Assembly (NCBI RefSeq): GCF_028993555.1
Contig: NZ_CP118611.1
Span: forward strand, 924,001-988,000
Source of the DNA: Ensifer adhaerens
Lineage (GTDB): Bacteria > Pseudomonadota > Alphaproteobacteria > Rhizobiales > Rhizobiaceae
DNA length: 64,000 nucleotides
Direction of reading: 5' to 3'
Shown here: piece after piece, positions 10,258-19,126 of the stretch
Layout of the letters: each line of letters begins with the position of its first letter
Numbering within the stretch: position 1 is the stretch's first letter
Position numbers and translations under genes: made by a program
Notes under the pieces: generated by a model
Seen by the model: the letters and a program-made list of their open reading frames with translations, nothing else
Told to the model about the DNA's origin: nothing
Databases searched by the model: none

Positions 10258-10907
10258 TCAGCTTATCCAATGTATTTAAGTTCTATCGGACGAATGGTCG
10301 GCCTAGAATCATATTAGACCACGTATCGACTGAATTCCGTGCCGGAACTTCCTATGCTATCCTGGGGATTAACGGCGCGGGAAAGTCTACCACGATGCGA
10401 TTGCTTGGCGGTACTGAGTTGCCAAACTCGGGTAAGATTGTACGCAAGGCAAGGGTGTCGTGGCCGCTCGGGTTTGCGGGCGGATTGCACGGGGCGTTGA
10501 CGGGGCGAGAAAACGTTGAGTTTGTGGCGCGTATTTACGGCCAGAAACCAAGAAAAGTCGTTGATTTCGTCGAAGACTTTGCGGAAATCGGAGCTTATAT
10601 CGATGAGCCTTTCCGCACCTATTCCTCCGGAATGATGCAGCGGCTCGCCTTTGGGTTGTCAATGGCGATCGATTTCGAGTGTTACTTGATTGACGAGGTT
10701 ACGGCTGTTGGGGACGCGCGTTTCCAGGCGCGTTGTCAGGCAGAATTCGATAAGCGCAGGACAAAATCCGATATCATTATGATATCGCATTCCATGGAAA
10801 CAATTAAGAGCTATTGCAAACGGGCGGTAGTCCTCGCCCATGGTGTAATGTACGAATTCTCGAATATAGATGATGCAATTGAACTGTATAAGAAACTCAA
10901 TCAATAG
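10254..10907 (+). CDS. rkpS: capsular polysaccharide ABC exporter, ATPase (KpsT/RkpS type)
   Basis: A 217-aa ATP-binding subunit. Walker A GINGAGKST lies at about residues 38-46, the signature YSSGMMQRLAFG at about 123-134 and Walker B CYLIDEVTAVGD at about 143-154, followed by a switch histidine (MISHSMETIKSYC). Its short length and the SSGM signature variant are typical of KpsT/Wzt without a carbohydrate-binding tail. ATG 10254 overlaps the permease stop; a 19-codon upstream extension overlaps the permease and is rejected. Confidence 0.93.
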   Translation: MISLSNVFKFYRTNGRPRIILDHVSTEFRAGTSYAILGINGAGKSTTMRLLGGTELPNSGKIVRKARVSWPLGFAGGLHGALTGRENVEFVARIYGQKPRKVVDFVEDFAEIGAYIDEPFRTYSSGMMQRLAFGLSMAIDFECYLIDEVTAVGDARFQARCQAEFDKRRTKSDIIMISHSMETIKSYCKRAVVLAHGVMYEFSNIDDAIELYKKLNQ

Positions 10908-10922
10908 GCGGAGTGGTTCTTG

Positions 10923-12179
10923 ATGTCGGAGACATCTCTGCTAGATGCTAAGAAGCGAACTGCCCTCCACCGAGATGCGACCGAGGCTATATCACGGGAA
11001 CTGCGAAAGGCGGCAAGAAAGGCGCGCGCGCCACAACCCGTTCTTAGGGGGGGGGGTGGTTTTCGAGCGCGCAAAAGTGACCGCTATTTTCACGCGCTTT
11101 TGATGCTGCTTTTTGCCGCTTCCTTCCTTGTTCCGGTATTTGGCGCGAGTATCTATTACGGTCTGGTCGCAGCTGATCAATATGTCACTGAGGCGCGCTT
11201 TGCTGTACGATCCGGCAGCGATGCATCCGTGGTCGGCCTTTCAGCGCTCTCGTCCTTCATCGATACCGGACAGGCAAGAGACGGGTTTATAATAGCTGAC
11301 TACGTGAAGAGTAGCTCGATGGTGGAGGCTCTTGGCAATCAGTATCCTCTGCGAGACATTTTTTCGAGGCCGCAGTACGATTTTCTCGCAAGGTTTGCTC
11401 CTGCGGATTCTGAGGAAGAATTGATCAAGTTTTGGGGCAAGCAGTTAGATGTTTCGGTCGACCGAAGCTCTGGCCTGGTCACAATTCGTTTACGTGCGTT
11501 TACTCCCGAAGAAAGCCTTGCATTGACGAACAGCGTCATTCTGCAAGCTGAGAAGATGGTGAACCAACTCACGCGAAAAAGTGAGATGGACACCCTCGCC
11601 AGAACGGAGAGCGAACTCCGGCTAAAGCGCGAAAAGCTACAGCGAATGGTGTCCGAGTTGCGGGATGCCCGGAATAGCGCCGGCATCCTTGACGTCGGCA
11701 TGACCGCGAAGGCTTACAGTGAGCTTCTCACGGATTTGCGCTTGGAGTTGGCCAAACAGGAGTTAATCATCAAAACAACCGCGGCTGATGCACCACAGAT
11801 GCAGCCGTTGGTCAACCGGGCTAACGCCTTGCGCTCGCAGATTGGCGAATACGAAAAAGCGATGGCCGGAGGAATCGATTCCGATCGCTCCCAGAGGGCA
11901 AGTCTTGCTGACATTGCCACCAAGATGCAGGAAAAAGAGATCGAGCTCTCCATCGCCAAGGAAGAATATGCAGGCGCCATGGCATCTTACGAGACTGCGC
12001 GCCTTACTACGGAGCGCCAACGCTCCTACCTTCTCACCTATGTGAAACCGTCGCTGGCCGACGAGGCGATTTATCCTCGGAGGTTTTTGATGTGGCTGGG
12101 CATCTCAGCCATATCTGCGATTCTAACTGCCGTATCGGTCGGAGTAACATTCCTCGTGCGCGACCATATGGCCAAATAG
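10923..12179 (+). CDS. rkpR: KpsE/RkpR-type capsule export inner-membrane protein (first copy)
   Basis: A 418-aa polysaccharide co-polymerase/export protein. One transmembrane segment follows the cytosolic N-terminus (about 58-80, ALLMLLFAASFLVPVFGASIYY), then the periplasmic start YVTEARFAVRSG, a long coiled coil (about 200-370, rich in E/K/L), and a C-terminal TM segment after the proline-rich LADEAIYPRRFLMW motif. In Kps systems this protein bridges to the outer-membrane KpsD channel. ATG 10923 is chosen over the preceding TTG. It sits 15 bp after rkpS. Codons 38-41 hold a run of nine G's, a possible slippage site, but the frame is intact here. Confidence 0.88.
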   Translation: MSETSLLDAKKRTALHRDATEAISRELRKAARKARAPQPVLRGGGGFRARKSDRYFHALLMLLFAASFLVPVFGASIYYGLVAADQYVTEARFAVRSGSDASVVGLSALSSFIDTGQARDGFIIADYVKSSSMVEALGNQYPLRDIFSRPQYDFLARFAPADSEEELIKFWGKQLDVSVDRSSGLVTIRLRAFTPEESLALTNSVILQAEKMVNQLTRKSEMDTLARTESELRLKREKLQRMVSELRDARNSAGILDVGMTAKAYSELLTDLRLELAKQELIIKTTAADAPQMQPLVNRANALRSQIGEYEKAMAGGIDSDRSQRASLADIATKMQEKEIELSIAKEEYAGAMASYETARLTTERQRSYLLTYVKPSLADEAIYPRRFLMWLGISAISAILTAVSVGVTFLVRDHMAK

Positions 12180-12190
12180 AGCGACAACAA

Positions 12191-13282
12191 ATGTACTTCG
12201 CTATTGATACCGATCAGGGGGACATGATCGCAGGTTGGATCGTATTGGATAATCCGTCTTTGGTGCCGGAGGTGGTCATCAAGATTCCAGGTCGCGAACC
12301 CATCCCTTTTAGGGCAAACGTGCTCCGCCCGGACCTAAAGGACCATGGTCTTCACAGCACCGGCCTTGCCGGTTTCCAGATCGACAGATCGTTGATAGAC
12401 GACCTTCCCGATGTTCCGCAAATTACGCTTGTCGAGGCCGAAAGCAACCTTGCTATTTTCCGCCGGAATGTGTTTGGAGCAGCGGTTCCGAAAAAGCTCC
12501 TGTTGATGGAAGTTGGCGCATTTCCGCAAGTTAAATTGTTGAAAGAAATGATGGCATTGTTCGATCTGACCTATCCGGCAATCGAGCGCTTTTCTCTTGA
12601 AACTACTTCATCAATAATTGGAGCGCATGCGCAATCTTTGTTCATTTCTGGTTATCCTAATTGGCAACGACATGGTAGTCCGTTGAGGGAGCGCGGCTTT
12701 CTTACAACCGCCATCTTAAGGGATCCATTTGAGGAACTTGCCGAACGATTGTTGACTTTGGCGCACATGAAGAAGTGGTCCAAGAATGCTGGATTGCATC
12801 CATTTTTGAAACATCATTCCGTTTTGCTGGATATCGTGGAGACTGTGGAGTTCCAGGATGATCGATCGATCCTGGCTGCTTTCAGAGGCTTGGCGCCGGA
12901 GCAGTACAACCTTCTGCGATCGCCGATGACTGCAGCTTTCGGCTGCTACCCTGAAGAAGAGGTCCAGCGGCGAAACGTAAGTATAGCACTGGACAATCTC
13001 TCGCACTTTGATCTCGTTGGAACGCGCGAACGATTAGCCGACTTCGCAGTCTTGGCGGATACTTTGATCGGCGTTCCAATTTTCGATCGCGTCCAATTTG
13101 AGAGCGTGCCGGGAGTTAACGATCTCGCGGTCATTCTGAGGAAAATTGGAATGATTGCGGACATATTAGATGAAGATATGGCATTGTATTCGTTCGCATC
13201 AGAGGCCATCGCGGTGGCCCTCAGCGATCAGACGGGAAATGGCGAAGCGCAAATTGTATTCGAGGGTAGCCGTGACCAATAG
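12191..13282 (+). CDS. sulfotransferase-like protein with N-terminal beta-sandwich 'GW' module
   Basis: A 363-aa protein inside the capsule export operon. Residues 1-95 (MYFAIDTDQGDMIAGWIVLDNP, a GW-containing beta-rich stretch, then GLAGFQIDRSLI) resemble the module found in WgeE, WgeF and WgeB of this window. The C-terminal part recalls P-loop sulfotransferases of the Sulfotransfer_2 type: TTAILRDPFEELAERLL (a 3'-phosphate-binding RDPxxxxxS-like site without the usual Ser) and HFDLVGTRERLADFAVLADTLIG, a late motif of that family. A canonical 5'-PSB loop (KxAGTT/S) is not obvious; LLLMEVGAFPQVKLLKEM occupies its place, so activity is uncertain. It starts at ATG 12191, 11 bp after rkpR, and overlaps the next gene by 11 bp. 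It may sulfate the exported glycan or merely bind it. Confidence 0.55.
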   Translation: MYFAIDTDQGDMIAGWIVLDNPSLVPEVVIKIPGREPIPFRANVLRPDLKDHGLHSTGLAGFQIDRSLIDDLPDVPQITLVEAESNLAIFRRNVFGAAVPKKLLLMEVGAFPQVKLLKEMMALFDLTYPAIERFSLETTSSIIGAHAQSLFISGYPNWQRHGSPLRERGFLTTAILRDPFEELAERLLTLAHMKKWSKNAGLHPFLKHHSVLLDIVETVEFQDDRSILAAFRGLAPEQYNLLRSPMTAAFGCYPEEEVQRRNVSIALDNLSHFDLVGTRERLADFAVLADTLIGVPIFDRVQFESVPGVNDLAVILRKIGMIADILDEDMALYSFASEAIAVALSDQTGNGEAQIVFEGSRDQ

Positions 13283-14600
13283 TGAACGATCACGGAAGGC
13301 GCCTTTGTTGAGATCTTTGAGGAACTCCATCAGCGCTAACACCGACGTCGACCAAGGTCCGAAGCCGACCCCAGTCGGCAAAGAAGTGCGCCGGGTAAGC
13401 GCAGTGATCAGTACTTTGGGAATGGCGGTCGCCAGACCCCTCCAAAGGATTGGTTCAGGGCTTGTGCCTTCGGCGGACGTCGCAGCGTTTGGCCGGGGAG
13501 GTGGGCTCCTTTTCAAAAGCTTCCTGCTCTTCGTTTTGGCGCCGACCGTGGCCACCTTCATTTATTTCGCCTTCATAGCGTCCGGTGTGTTCGTGTCGGA
13601 GGCGAAGCTTACTGTTCGTGATGCGATCCAGCCGGCAGGCGTTGAAAAAACCGGGAGTTCGATCCTTGGGCAGCTAAGCATAGGCAGATCCGGAGACAGC
13701 GCCCAAAACTCGATGATAGTCATGGATTACATTAAAAGCAGATCAGTCATTGAGGATGTCGGCGGCAGAGAGAAGCTGTTACAGTTATATGGTAGGGCCG
13801 ATATCGACGTACTGTCGAGGTTGGCGGCGGACGAAAATTTGGAGCAGATGTGGCAATACTGGAAATCACGCGTTACCGCGTCCGTCGATTCAATGTCGGG
13901 AATCCTCACTCTGCGTGTACGAGCCTATTCGCCCAACGAATCTTTTTCACTGGCGTCAGACATTATCCAAAGAAGCGAGTCGCTCATTAACGCAATTTCA
14001 CTTCGAAGCAAGAATGATGCGGTGATGCGGGCAAAGCAGGAGGTCGATTTTGCCAGCAGAACATTGGCTGAGGCAAGGTCAGAGATGCTAAAGTTTCAGC
14101 AGTCGAACCAGACGATCGATCCCGTCGAAACTGCGAAGCAAACGCTCAAGTTGATATCGGAACTTACTCTACAGAAAACTGCATTAGAGAACGAACTCGC
14201 CACGTCGGCATCCATGCGGTTGGCGAACAAGCCAGGTGAAATTCAGATTCGTGCCCGGCTATCGGCCGTCGAAGCCCAGCTTCAAAAGCTCAACACAATG
14301 CTAACAGGGCATGGAGCCGCAGGTACTGTCTCGTCGCAACTCAGGGATTTCGAGCTGCTGACGATTCAATCGGAATTCTCAGAATACATGTATAAACTAG
14401 CGCGTAGCGGCTATGAGCGCGTAAGACAGAAGTTGGAGCAGCAGGACTTGTATCTTGTAACCGTCGTGCGCCCTTCTAAACCGGACAGCGCAAGTTATCC
14501 GAGGACTCTGCCGTACACGGCGCTGGCCTTTGCTGGTTTTTTGATTGCGTGGGGGATACTTTCGCTCTTCATCGCCAGCGTTAAAGACAGCATAAGCTGA
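13272..14600 (+). CDS. KpsE-like capsule export inner-membrane protein (second copy)
   Basis: A 442-aa protein of the same family as the product at 10923. It has a cytosolic N-terminus of about 75 residues, a TM segment (LLFKSFLLFVLAPTVATFIYFAFI), the periplasmic motif GVFVSEAKLTVRD, a coiled coil rich in AKQEVDFASRTLAEAR-type heptads, and a C-terminal TM after RPSKPDSASYPRTLPY. The start is taken as GTG 13272 with GAGGG 6 nt upstream; it overlaps the preceding stop. A longer frame from 13170 lies within that gene. Two KpsE-like proteins in one export operon is unusual; they could form a hetero-oligomer or serve two polymers. The operon ends here, and kpsD/C/S/F-type genes are not in the window. 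Confidence 0.85.
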   Translation: MTNSERSRKAPLLRSLRNSISANTDVDQGPKPTPVGKEVRRVSAVISTLGMAVARPLQRIGSGLVPSADVAAFGRGGGLLFKSFLLFVLAPTVATFIYFAFIASGVFVSEAKLTVRDAIQPAGVEKTGSSILGQLSIGRSGDSAQNSMIVMDYIKSRSVIEDVGGREKLLQLYGRADIDVLSRLAADENLEQMWQYWKSRVTASVDSMSGILTLRVRAYSPNESFSLASDIIQRSESLINAISLRSKNDAVMRAKQEVDFASRTLAEARSEMLKFQQSNQTIDPVETAKQTLKLISELTLQKTALENELATSASMRLANKPGEIQIRARLSAVEAQLQKLNTMLTGHGAAGTVSSQLRDFELLTIQSEFSEYMYKLARSGYERVRQKLEQQDLYLVTVVRPSKPDSASYPRTLPYTALAFAGFLIAWGILSLFIASVKDSIS

Positions 14601-14827
14601 AGAAGCGTGCATCATCAGCCAAGCAGAGCTCGGCGTCGGCGCTGACGCTAGCCATAAGATCTCTTCATTGGAAGGTTCGTAGCGCTTAACGGCGCAGACA
14701 TCTGTGGCCGAGCCGTGGCTACGAAACGTAGTTTCTGTGTAAGCGCCGTCTCCGCCCCATTGGATAGGCTGTATTTTGAGGCTGGCCGGGCGTGCGAGAA
14801 GGTTTCCAGGACTATCTGGAGATTTGC

Positions 14828-15274
14828 ATGGCAGATGATGGATTTGTTGGGCGCTACGAAGTTGTCGAGCCGCGCCGCGGAAACCGGCGTTGGCCAGATG
14901 ATGTGAAGGCGCGGATCGTGGCGGAAAGCCTTGAGCCTGGTGTTCGTGTTGTTGATGTCGCGCGCCGTCATGACGTTGTTCCGCACCAGCTTTCCTTGTG
15001 GCGCCGGCAAGTGCGCGAGGGCATTCTGACGCTGCCTTTTGAGTCTATGCCGGGCCTGTCGGAGAGCGGCGATGCCGAGCCTGCATTTGTGCCTTTGGCG
15101 ATTGCGGCAGAGCCGAGCGAGGCGGTGAATGTTTTGGCGCCGCCGAAACTGCGGGAGGCGGTTTCGTCAGTCTTGACGCTCACGATCGGCCCGGACGTTG
15201 TGATGCGGGTTCCCGTCGATGTGCCGGTTGAACGTGTGGCCGCTTTGGTGCGCGCCATGCGAGGGACGGCATGA
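14828..15274 (+). CDS. tnpA: IS66 accessory protein TnpA
   Basis: A 148-aa IS66 Orf1 protein with the HTH block RRWPDDVKARIVAESLEPGVRVVDVARRHDVVPHQL and SLWRRQVREG, then a variable middle and the conserved tail VPVDVPVERVAALVRAMRG. ATG 14828 begins the family-like N-terminus; a longer frame from 14792 is possible but has no family support. Its stop overlaps the tnpB start at 15271. Intact. Confidence 0.85.
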   Translation: MADDGFVGRYEVVEPRRGNRRWPDDVKARIVAESLEPGVRVVDVARRHDVVPHQLSLWRRQVREGILTLPFESMPGLSESGDAEPAFVPLAIAAEPSEAVNVLAPPKLREAVSSVLTLTIGPDVVMRVPVDVPVERVAALVRAMRGTA

Positions 15275-15624
15275 TCGTCGCGGGCCAACGACTGCCGATC
15301 CTGATTGCAACGCGGCCGGTGGACTTCCGCTGCGGGCATCAGGCGCTGGCTCTGATGGTGCAGACCGAGTTGAAGCTCGACCCGCATTCCGGGGTGACGG
15401 TGATCTTCCGGTCGAAGCGCGGTGATCGTCTGAAAATCCTGGTATGGGATGGCACCGGCATGGTGCTGACCTACAAAATTCTTGAACATGGAAGCTTTGC
15501 CTGGCCCAAGGTGCAGGATGGGACGATGCGCCTTTCCAGGGGGCAATACGAGGCTTTGTTCGAGGGGCTCGACTGGCGGCGAGTCATGGCGCAACGGGTG
15601 ATCGCGCCGTCGGCGGCAGGGTGA
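15271..15624 (+). CDS. tnpB: IS66 accessory protein TnpB
   Basis: A 117-aa protein with the IS66 Orf2 blocks ILIATRPVDFRCGHQALALMVQ, GVTVIFRSKRGDRLKILVWDGTGMVLTYK and FEGLDWRRV. It is coupled to tnpA by a 4-base overlap. The usual DFR(K/R)G reads DFRCG here; otherwise typical. Confidence 0.87.
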   Translation: MIVAGQRLPILIATRPVDFRCGHQALALMVQTELKLDPHSGVTVIFRSKRGDRLKILVWDGTGMVLTYKILEHGSFAWPKVQDGTMRLSRGQYEALFEGLDWRRVMAQRVIAPSAAG

Positions 15625-15686
15625 ATATCCGACGGTCTTTGCATTGTTTTATTTGGCTTTTTTGTGCTGCCTTGCTATAAGGCCGC

Positions 15687-17339
15687 ATGTCGTCGCCCCT
15701 TGATCTCAGCCTGTTTCCGGACCTTCCGCCAGAGGTGGTGAAGGCGTTTGCGGCGATGCAGTTCGAACTGTCGGTCGAGCGTGCTGCACGTCAGCATGAG
15801 CAGGCTGTGGTTGCCGAAAAGGACGCCTTCATCGCCGAGCTGAAGGAACTGGTCGAGAAGCTTGAAGGTCAGGTTCACGACTATCGGCGCACGAAGTTCG
15901 GGCCGAAATCGGAAAAGCTCGATCCGACGCAGATGGAACTGGCGCTGGAAGACCTTGAAACGGCAATTGCCGAAACACAGGCGCGGATCGCCGCCGTCGA
16001 GAAAAAGATCGAAGCCAGCGCATCCGATCCGGACAAGGCCGTTCCTCGCAAGGAGCGTAAGGCCCGTGCACTGCCCGAACACCTGCCGCGGGTCGAGAGA
16101 GTGATCGAGCCCGAGAGCATCGTTTGTCCCTGCGGTTGCGGCAATATGGTCCGGATCGGCGAAGACCGGACGGAACGGCTCGACCGGATTCCGGCGCGCT
16201 ACGAGGTGATCGTCACGATCCGCCCGAAATACGCCTGCCCCAAGGGTCGAACGGGCGTCGTCCAGGCCAGAGCGCCGGCGCATCTGCTGGAAGGGAGCTG
16301 GCCGACGGAAGCCCTTCTGGCTGAGATTGCCGTCTCCAAGCATTCCGAACATATGCCGCTCAACCGGCAGGCCGAGGTCATGGCGCGACACGGGGTGCCG
16401 ATAGACCGCACGGTTCTGGCCGATTGGATGGGCAGGACGGGCAGCGAAATCGCACCGGTGGTCGACCACATGGCAAAACGGCTGCTGTGGGAAAGCACGC
16501 GGCTCTATGTCGATGAGACCACGGCTCCGGTGTTGGATCCGGGGCGAGGCAAGACGAAGACCGGCTATCTATGGGCCGTGTTGCGTGACGATCGCGGCTG
16601 GAATGGCTCCGCGCCGTCGGGCGTGGTGTTCCATTACCGGCCCGGGCGTAAAGGCGAATATGCCGCTGAAATCCTCGACGGCTTCAACGGCACAATCCAG
16701 GTGGATGCCTACGGTGGTTACTCTCACCTCGCCACGTCGGACCGGATGGGTGGCGATCCCTTGAAGCTGGCTTTCTGTTGGGCGCACGGGCGCAGAAAGC
16801 TGATCAAGGCCACGCCAAAGAGCGGATCGCCCATCGTCGACGAGGCGCTGGTGCAGATCGCCGCGCTCTACAAGATCGAAGACAGTATCCGGGGCTCAGA
16901 TCCCGGACATCGCCGGGCAGTTCGACAGGACCTGTCCCTCCCGCTGGTGGACGAGTTCTTCACCTGGCTGGCAGCGCAAGCCAAGCGCGTCTCACGCAAG
17001 TCTGACCTCGGAAAAGCCCTGGCCTATATGCTGACGCGACAGGACGGCTTCCGGCGGTTCCTGGACGACGGCCACGTCGATATCGACTCCAACCTGGTGG
17101 AAAACGCGATCCGCCGACCGGCCATGAACCGCCGCAATGCGCTCTTTGCGGGGCACGATGAAGGGGGCCGCAATTGGGCCCGGTTTGCCAGCCTGATCGG
17201 CACTTGTAAAATGAACGGCGTTGAGCCCTACGCCTATCTGTGCGACCTCTTCACCCGCCTCGCAAACGGCCACCTCGCCAAAGACATCGATGCCCTGATG
17301 CCATGGGCCTATGCCGCCCGCATCAAGGCCTCACAATGA
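15687..17339 (+). CDS. tnpC: IS66 transposase TnpC
   Basis: A 550-aa transposase. It has an N-terminal coiled coil, RRTKFGPKSEKLD, the zinc region CPCGCGNM..CPKGR (the second half carries only one of the usual two cysteines), the catalytic blocks LYVDETTAPVLDPG and QVDAYGGYSHL, and the C-terminal DSNLVENAIRRPAMNRRNALFAGHDEGG with the catalytic E. No frameshift. It differs clearly from the TnpC proteins of copies 1 and 3. Confidence 0.92.
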   Translation: MSSPLDLSLFPDLPPEVVKAFAAMQFELSVERAARQHEQAVVAEKDAFIAELKELVEKLEGQVHDYRRTKFGPKSEKLDPTQMELALEDLETAIAETQARIAAVEKKIEASASDPDKAVPRKERKARALPEHLPRVERVIEPESIVCPCGCGNMVRIGEDRTERLDRIPARYEVIVTIRPKYACPKGRTGVVQARAPAHLLEGSWPTEALLAEIAVSKHSEHMPLNRQAEVMARHGVPIDRTVLADWMGRTGSEIAPVVDHMAKRLLWESTRLYVDETTAPVLDPGRGKTKTGYLWAVLRDDRGWNGSAPSGVVFHYRPGRKGEYAAEILDGFNGTIQVDAYGGYSHLATSDRMGGDPLKLAFCWAHGRRKLIKATPKSGSPIVDEALVQIAALYKIEDSIRGSDPGHRRAVRQDLSLPLVDEFFTWLAAQAKRVSRKSDLGKALAYMLTRQDGFRRFLDDGHVDIDSNLVENAIRRPAMNRRNALFAGHDEGGRNWARFASLIGTCKMNGVEPYAYLCDLFTRLANGHLAKDIDALMPWAYAARIKASQ

Positions 17340-17656
17340 GCTCGTCAGGTACTCTTCGGTGAGCTCATTTGACGGCTCGTAGATAACCTCAGATCGCTGC
17401 AACCGAAAAAGCGATGGGGCGTGGACGTCGCATACGTTTCTGTGAACTGCCCCCACTTTCGACCGGACACTCAGCATAAGCAGGAAGGCTCAAGCACAGG
17501 CTTGAGGATAGGCTTATGTCTAACGAGTTTCGACAGGTTGACCTGATGATCGGTGACGTCCGGCGGCGGCGCTGGACAACGGAACGCAAACTGCAGATGA
17601 CCTGAGACCCTTGTTCCCTCCAGTTTTCGGGAGAGTCTTGGGTTTTCAATCTGGCC

Positions 17657-18496
17657 TCATGCGGCCTGTTTTTCCAGAACGATTTTCATTGCGAACTCAT
17701 AGGGCGTGATATTGCCCAGAGAGGAATGTGGTCGATTTCGGTTGTAGTCCTCCTTCCATTCGGTGATGTCTATCCGCGCTTGTGCCAGCGATGAGAACAG
17801 GGTTTCGTTGAGGCATTCGTCACGGAAGCTGCCATTGAAGCTTTCCACGAAACCGTTTTGCATCGGTTTGCCTGGTGCGATGTAATGCCATTCGACGCGC
17901 GTGCCTTGGCACCACTTGAGAACGGCCATGCTCGTCATCTCCGTGCCGTTGTCGGAAACAACGATCCGTGGCTTTCCGCGCCGGGCGATGATGGCATCCA
18001 GTTCCCGTGCAAGCCGCACCCCTGAGAGCGATGTGTCGGCGACCAGCGCCAGGCATTCGCGGGTGAAGTCGTCAACGACAGCCAGGACCCGAAAGCGACG
18101 ACCATCCGTGAAAGCGTCGCTGACGAAGTCGAGGCTCCAGCGCTCATTGGGACGCGACGGCAATGCCAAAGGCCGTCTCGTGCCCAAGGCACGCTTGCGA
18201 CCGCCACGTTTGCGCACGGTCAGCTTCTCTTCCCGATAGAGACGCCGGAGCTTCTTCAGGTTCATGACGATCCCCTGCCGATCCAGCATGACGTGAATGC
18301 GCCGATAACCGAAACGACGGCGCTCGGACGCCACCATCTTCATAGCTTCACGGATATGACCGTCATCGGGCCGGATGCTGCGGTATCGCACGCTCGACCG
18401 ATCAATGGACAAAACCTCGCACGCCCGACGCTGGCTCACACCATGCTTCTCGCAGACATGAGCTACAGCATCCCGCTTCACATCGGGCGTCACCAT
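17657..18496 (-). CDS. IS407-type OrfB (DDE integrase core)
   Basis: A 279-aa rve-type catalytic part: N-terminal [36 protein letters not shown], then the DDE core with [17 protein letters not shown] (D1), [11 protein letters not shown] (D2) and [18 protein letters not shown] (E). The annotated start at 18496 lies in the frameshift window; translation is more likely to enter by slippage from OrfA at the A7 run. The frame is intact, so the element looks competent. Confidence 0.92.
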   Translation of the reverse strand: MVTPDVKRDAVAHVCEKHGVSQRRACEVLSIDRSSVRYRSIRPDDGHIREAMKMVASERRRFGYRRIHVMLDRQGIVMNLKKLRRLYREEKLTVRKRGGRKRALGTRRPLALPSRPNERWSLDFVSDAFTDGRRFRVLAVVDDFTRECLALVADTSLSGVRLARELDAIIARRGKPRIVVSDNGTEMTSMAVLKWCQGTRVEWHYIAPGKPMQNGFVESFNGSFRDECLNETLFSSLAQARIDITEWKEDYNRNRPHSSLGNITPYEFAMKIVLEKQAA

Positions 18497-18756
18497 TTTT
18501 TTGCGGCAACATCCTTCAAAATGGCATTATCGAGCATGGTCTCGGCCAACAGCTTCTTCAGCTTGGCGTTCTCATCTTCCAGAGCCTTCAGCTTGCGGGC
18601 ATCGGAAACCTCCATGCCGCCAAACTTCGCCTTGTATTTGTAGAAGGTCGCCTCGGATATACCGTGCTTGCGGCAGACATCGGCCGTCTTCAAGCCGTTC
18701 TCCTGCTCCTTCAAAATCCCGATAATCTGTTCGTCCGTGAACCGTGAATGCTTCAT
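18490..18756 (-). CDS. IS407-type OrfA (HTH)
   Basis: An 88-aa protein with the HTH_Tnp_1 pattern: [43 protein letters not shown], then a leucine zipper ([20 protein letters not shown]). It ends in ...AAKKW just after a run of seven A's (T7 at 18496-18502 on the plus strand). This is the expected programmed frameshift site that joins OrfA to OrfB to give the full OrfAB transposase. Confidence 0.92.
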   Translation of the reverse strand: MKHSRFTDEQIIGILKEQENGLKTADVCRKHGISEATFYKYKAKFGGMEVSDARKLKALEDENAKLKKLLAETMLDNAILKDVAAKKW

Positions 18757-19126
18757 GCCCGTCTCCTCGCCGTGACGGACTCTACCAAAATTTGGAGGAA
18801 GATCAGGGTCTCAGGTCACAGATCATCGAGGAGAGCTATGCCCCAGGGGAGACGGTTTCCTCTGCGGCTCGGCGGCATGGAGTTGCGCCAAACCTTCTCT
18901 ATCGCTGGCGTCGGCTCTTGAGCGAGGGAGGTGCGGTGGCGGTGGACTCCGACGAGCCGGTAATCGGCAATTCTGAGGTGAAGAAGCTGGAAGATCGAGT
19001 GCGCGAGCTTGAGCGCATTCTCGGACGCAAGACGCTGGAGAACGAGATTCTTCGCGAAGCCCTTTCCAAAGCCCAGTCAAAAAAACCGATATCGCGGCCG
19101 ATATTGTTGCCGAAGGGCGGTTCCCG

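Larger units (their letters stand above)
14739..17435 (+). mobile_element. IS66-family insertion sequence (copy 2), complete
   Basis: About 2.70 kb with tnpA-tnpB-tnpC. The left end is GTAAGCGCCGTCTCCGCC and the right end, read inwards, is GTATGCGACGTCCACGCC (14 of 18 match). The target duplication GTTTCTGT occurs at 14731-14738 and 17436-17443. The last base of that octamer is also the first base of the neighbouring IS2-group element, so IS66 copy 2 inserted exactly at the left tip of an existing element. Confidence 0.92.
17598..18818 (-). mobile_element. IS3-family (IS407-group-like) insertion sequence nested in the IS2-group element
   Basis: A 1221-bp element bounded by perfect 13-bp inverted repeats TGACCTGAGACCC / GGGTCTCAGGTCA, ending TG...CA, with the 4-bp target duplication CAGA at 17594-17597 and 18819-18822. 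The repeats continue imperfectly inward (TTCCCTCCAGTTTTCGG versus TTCCTCCAAATTTTGG). A 4-bp duplication and the OrfA/OrfB pair fit the IS407 group. The genes read on the minus strand, opposite to the host element. Confidence 0.93.

Noticed and set aside
14397..14615. A minus-strand frame that could extend the possible interrupted gene at 19990-20256 through the IS cluster
   Set aside because: It would run 200 bp antisense into the well-supported end of the KpsE-like gene and shows no family motif.
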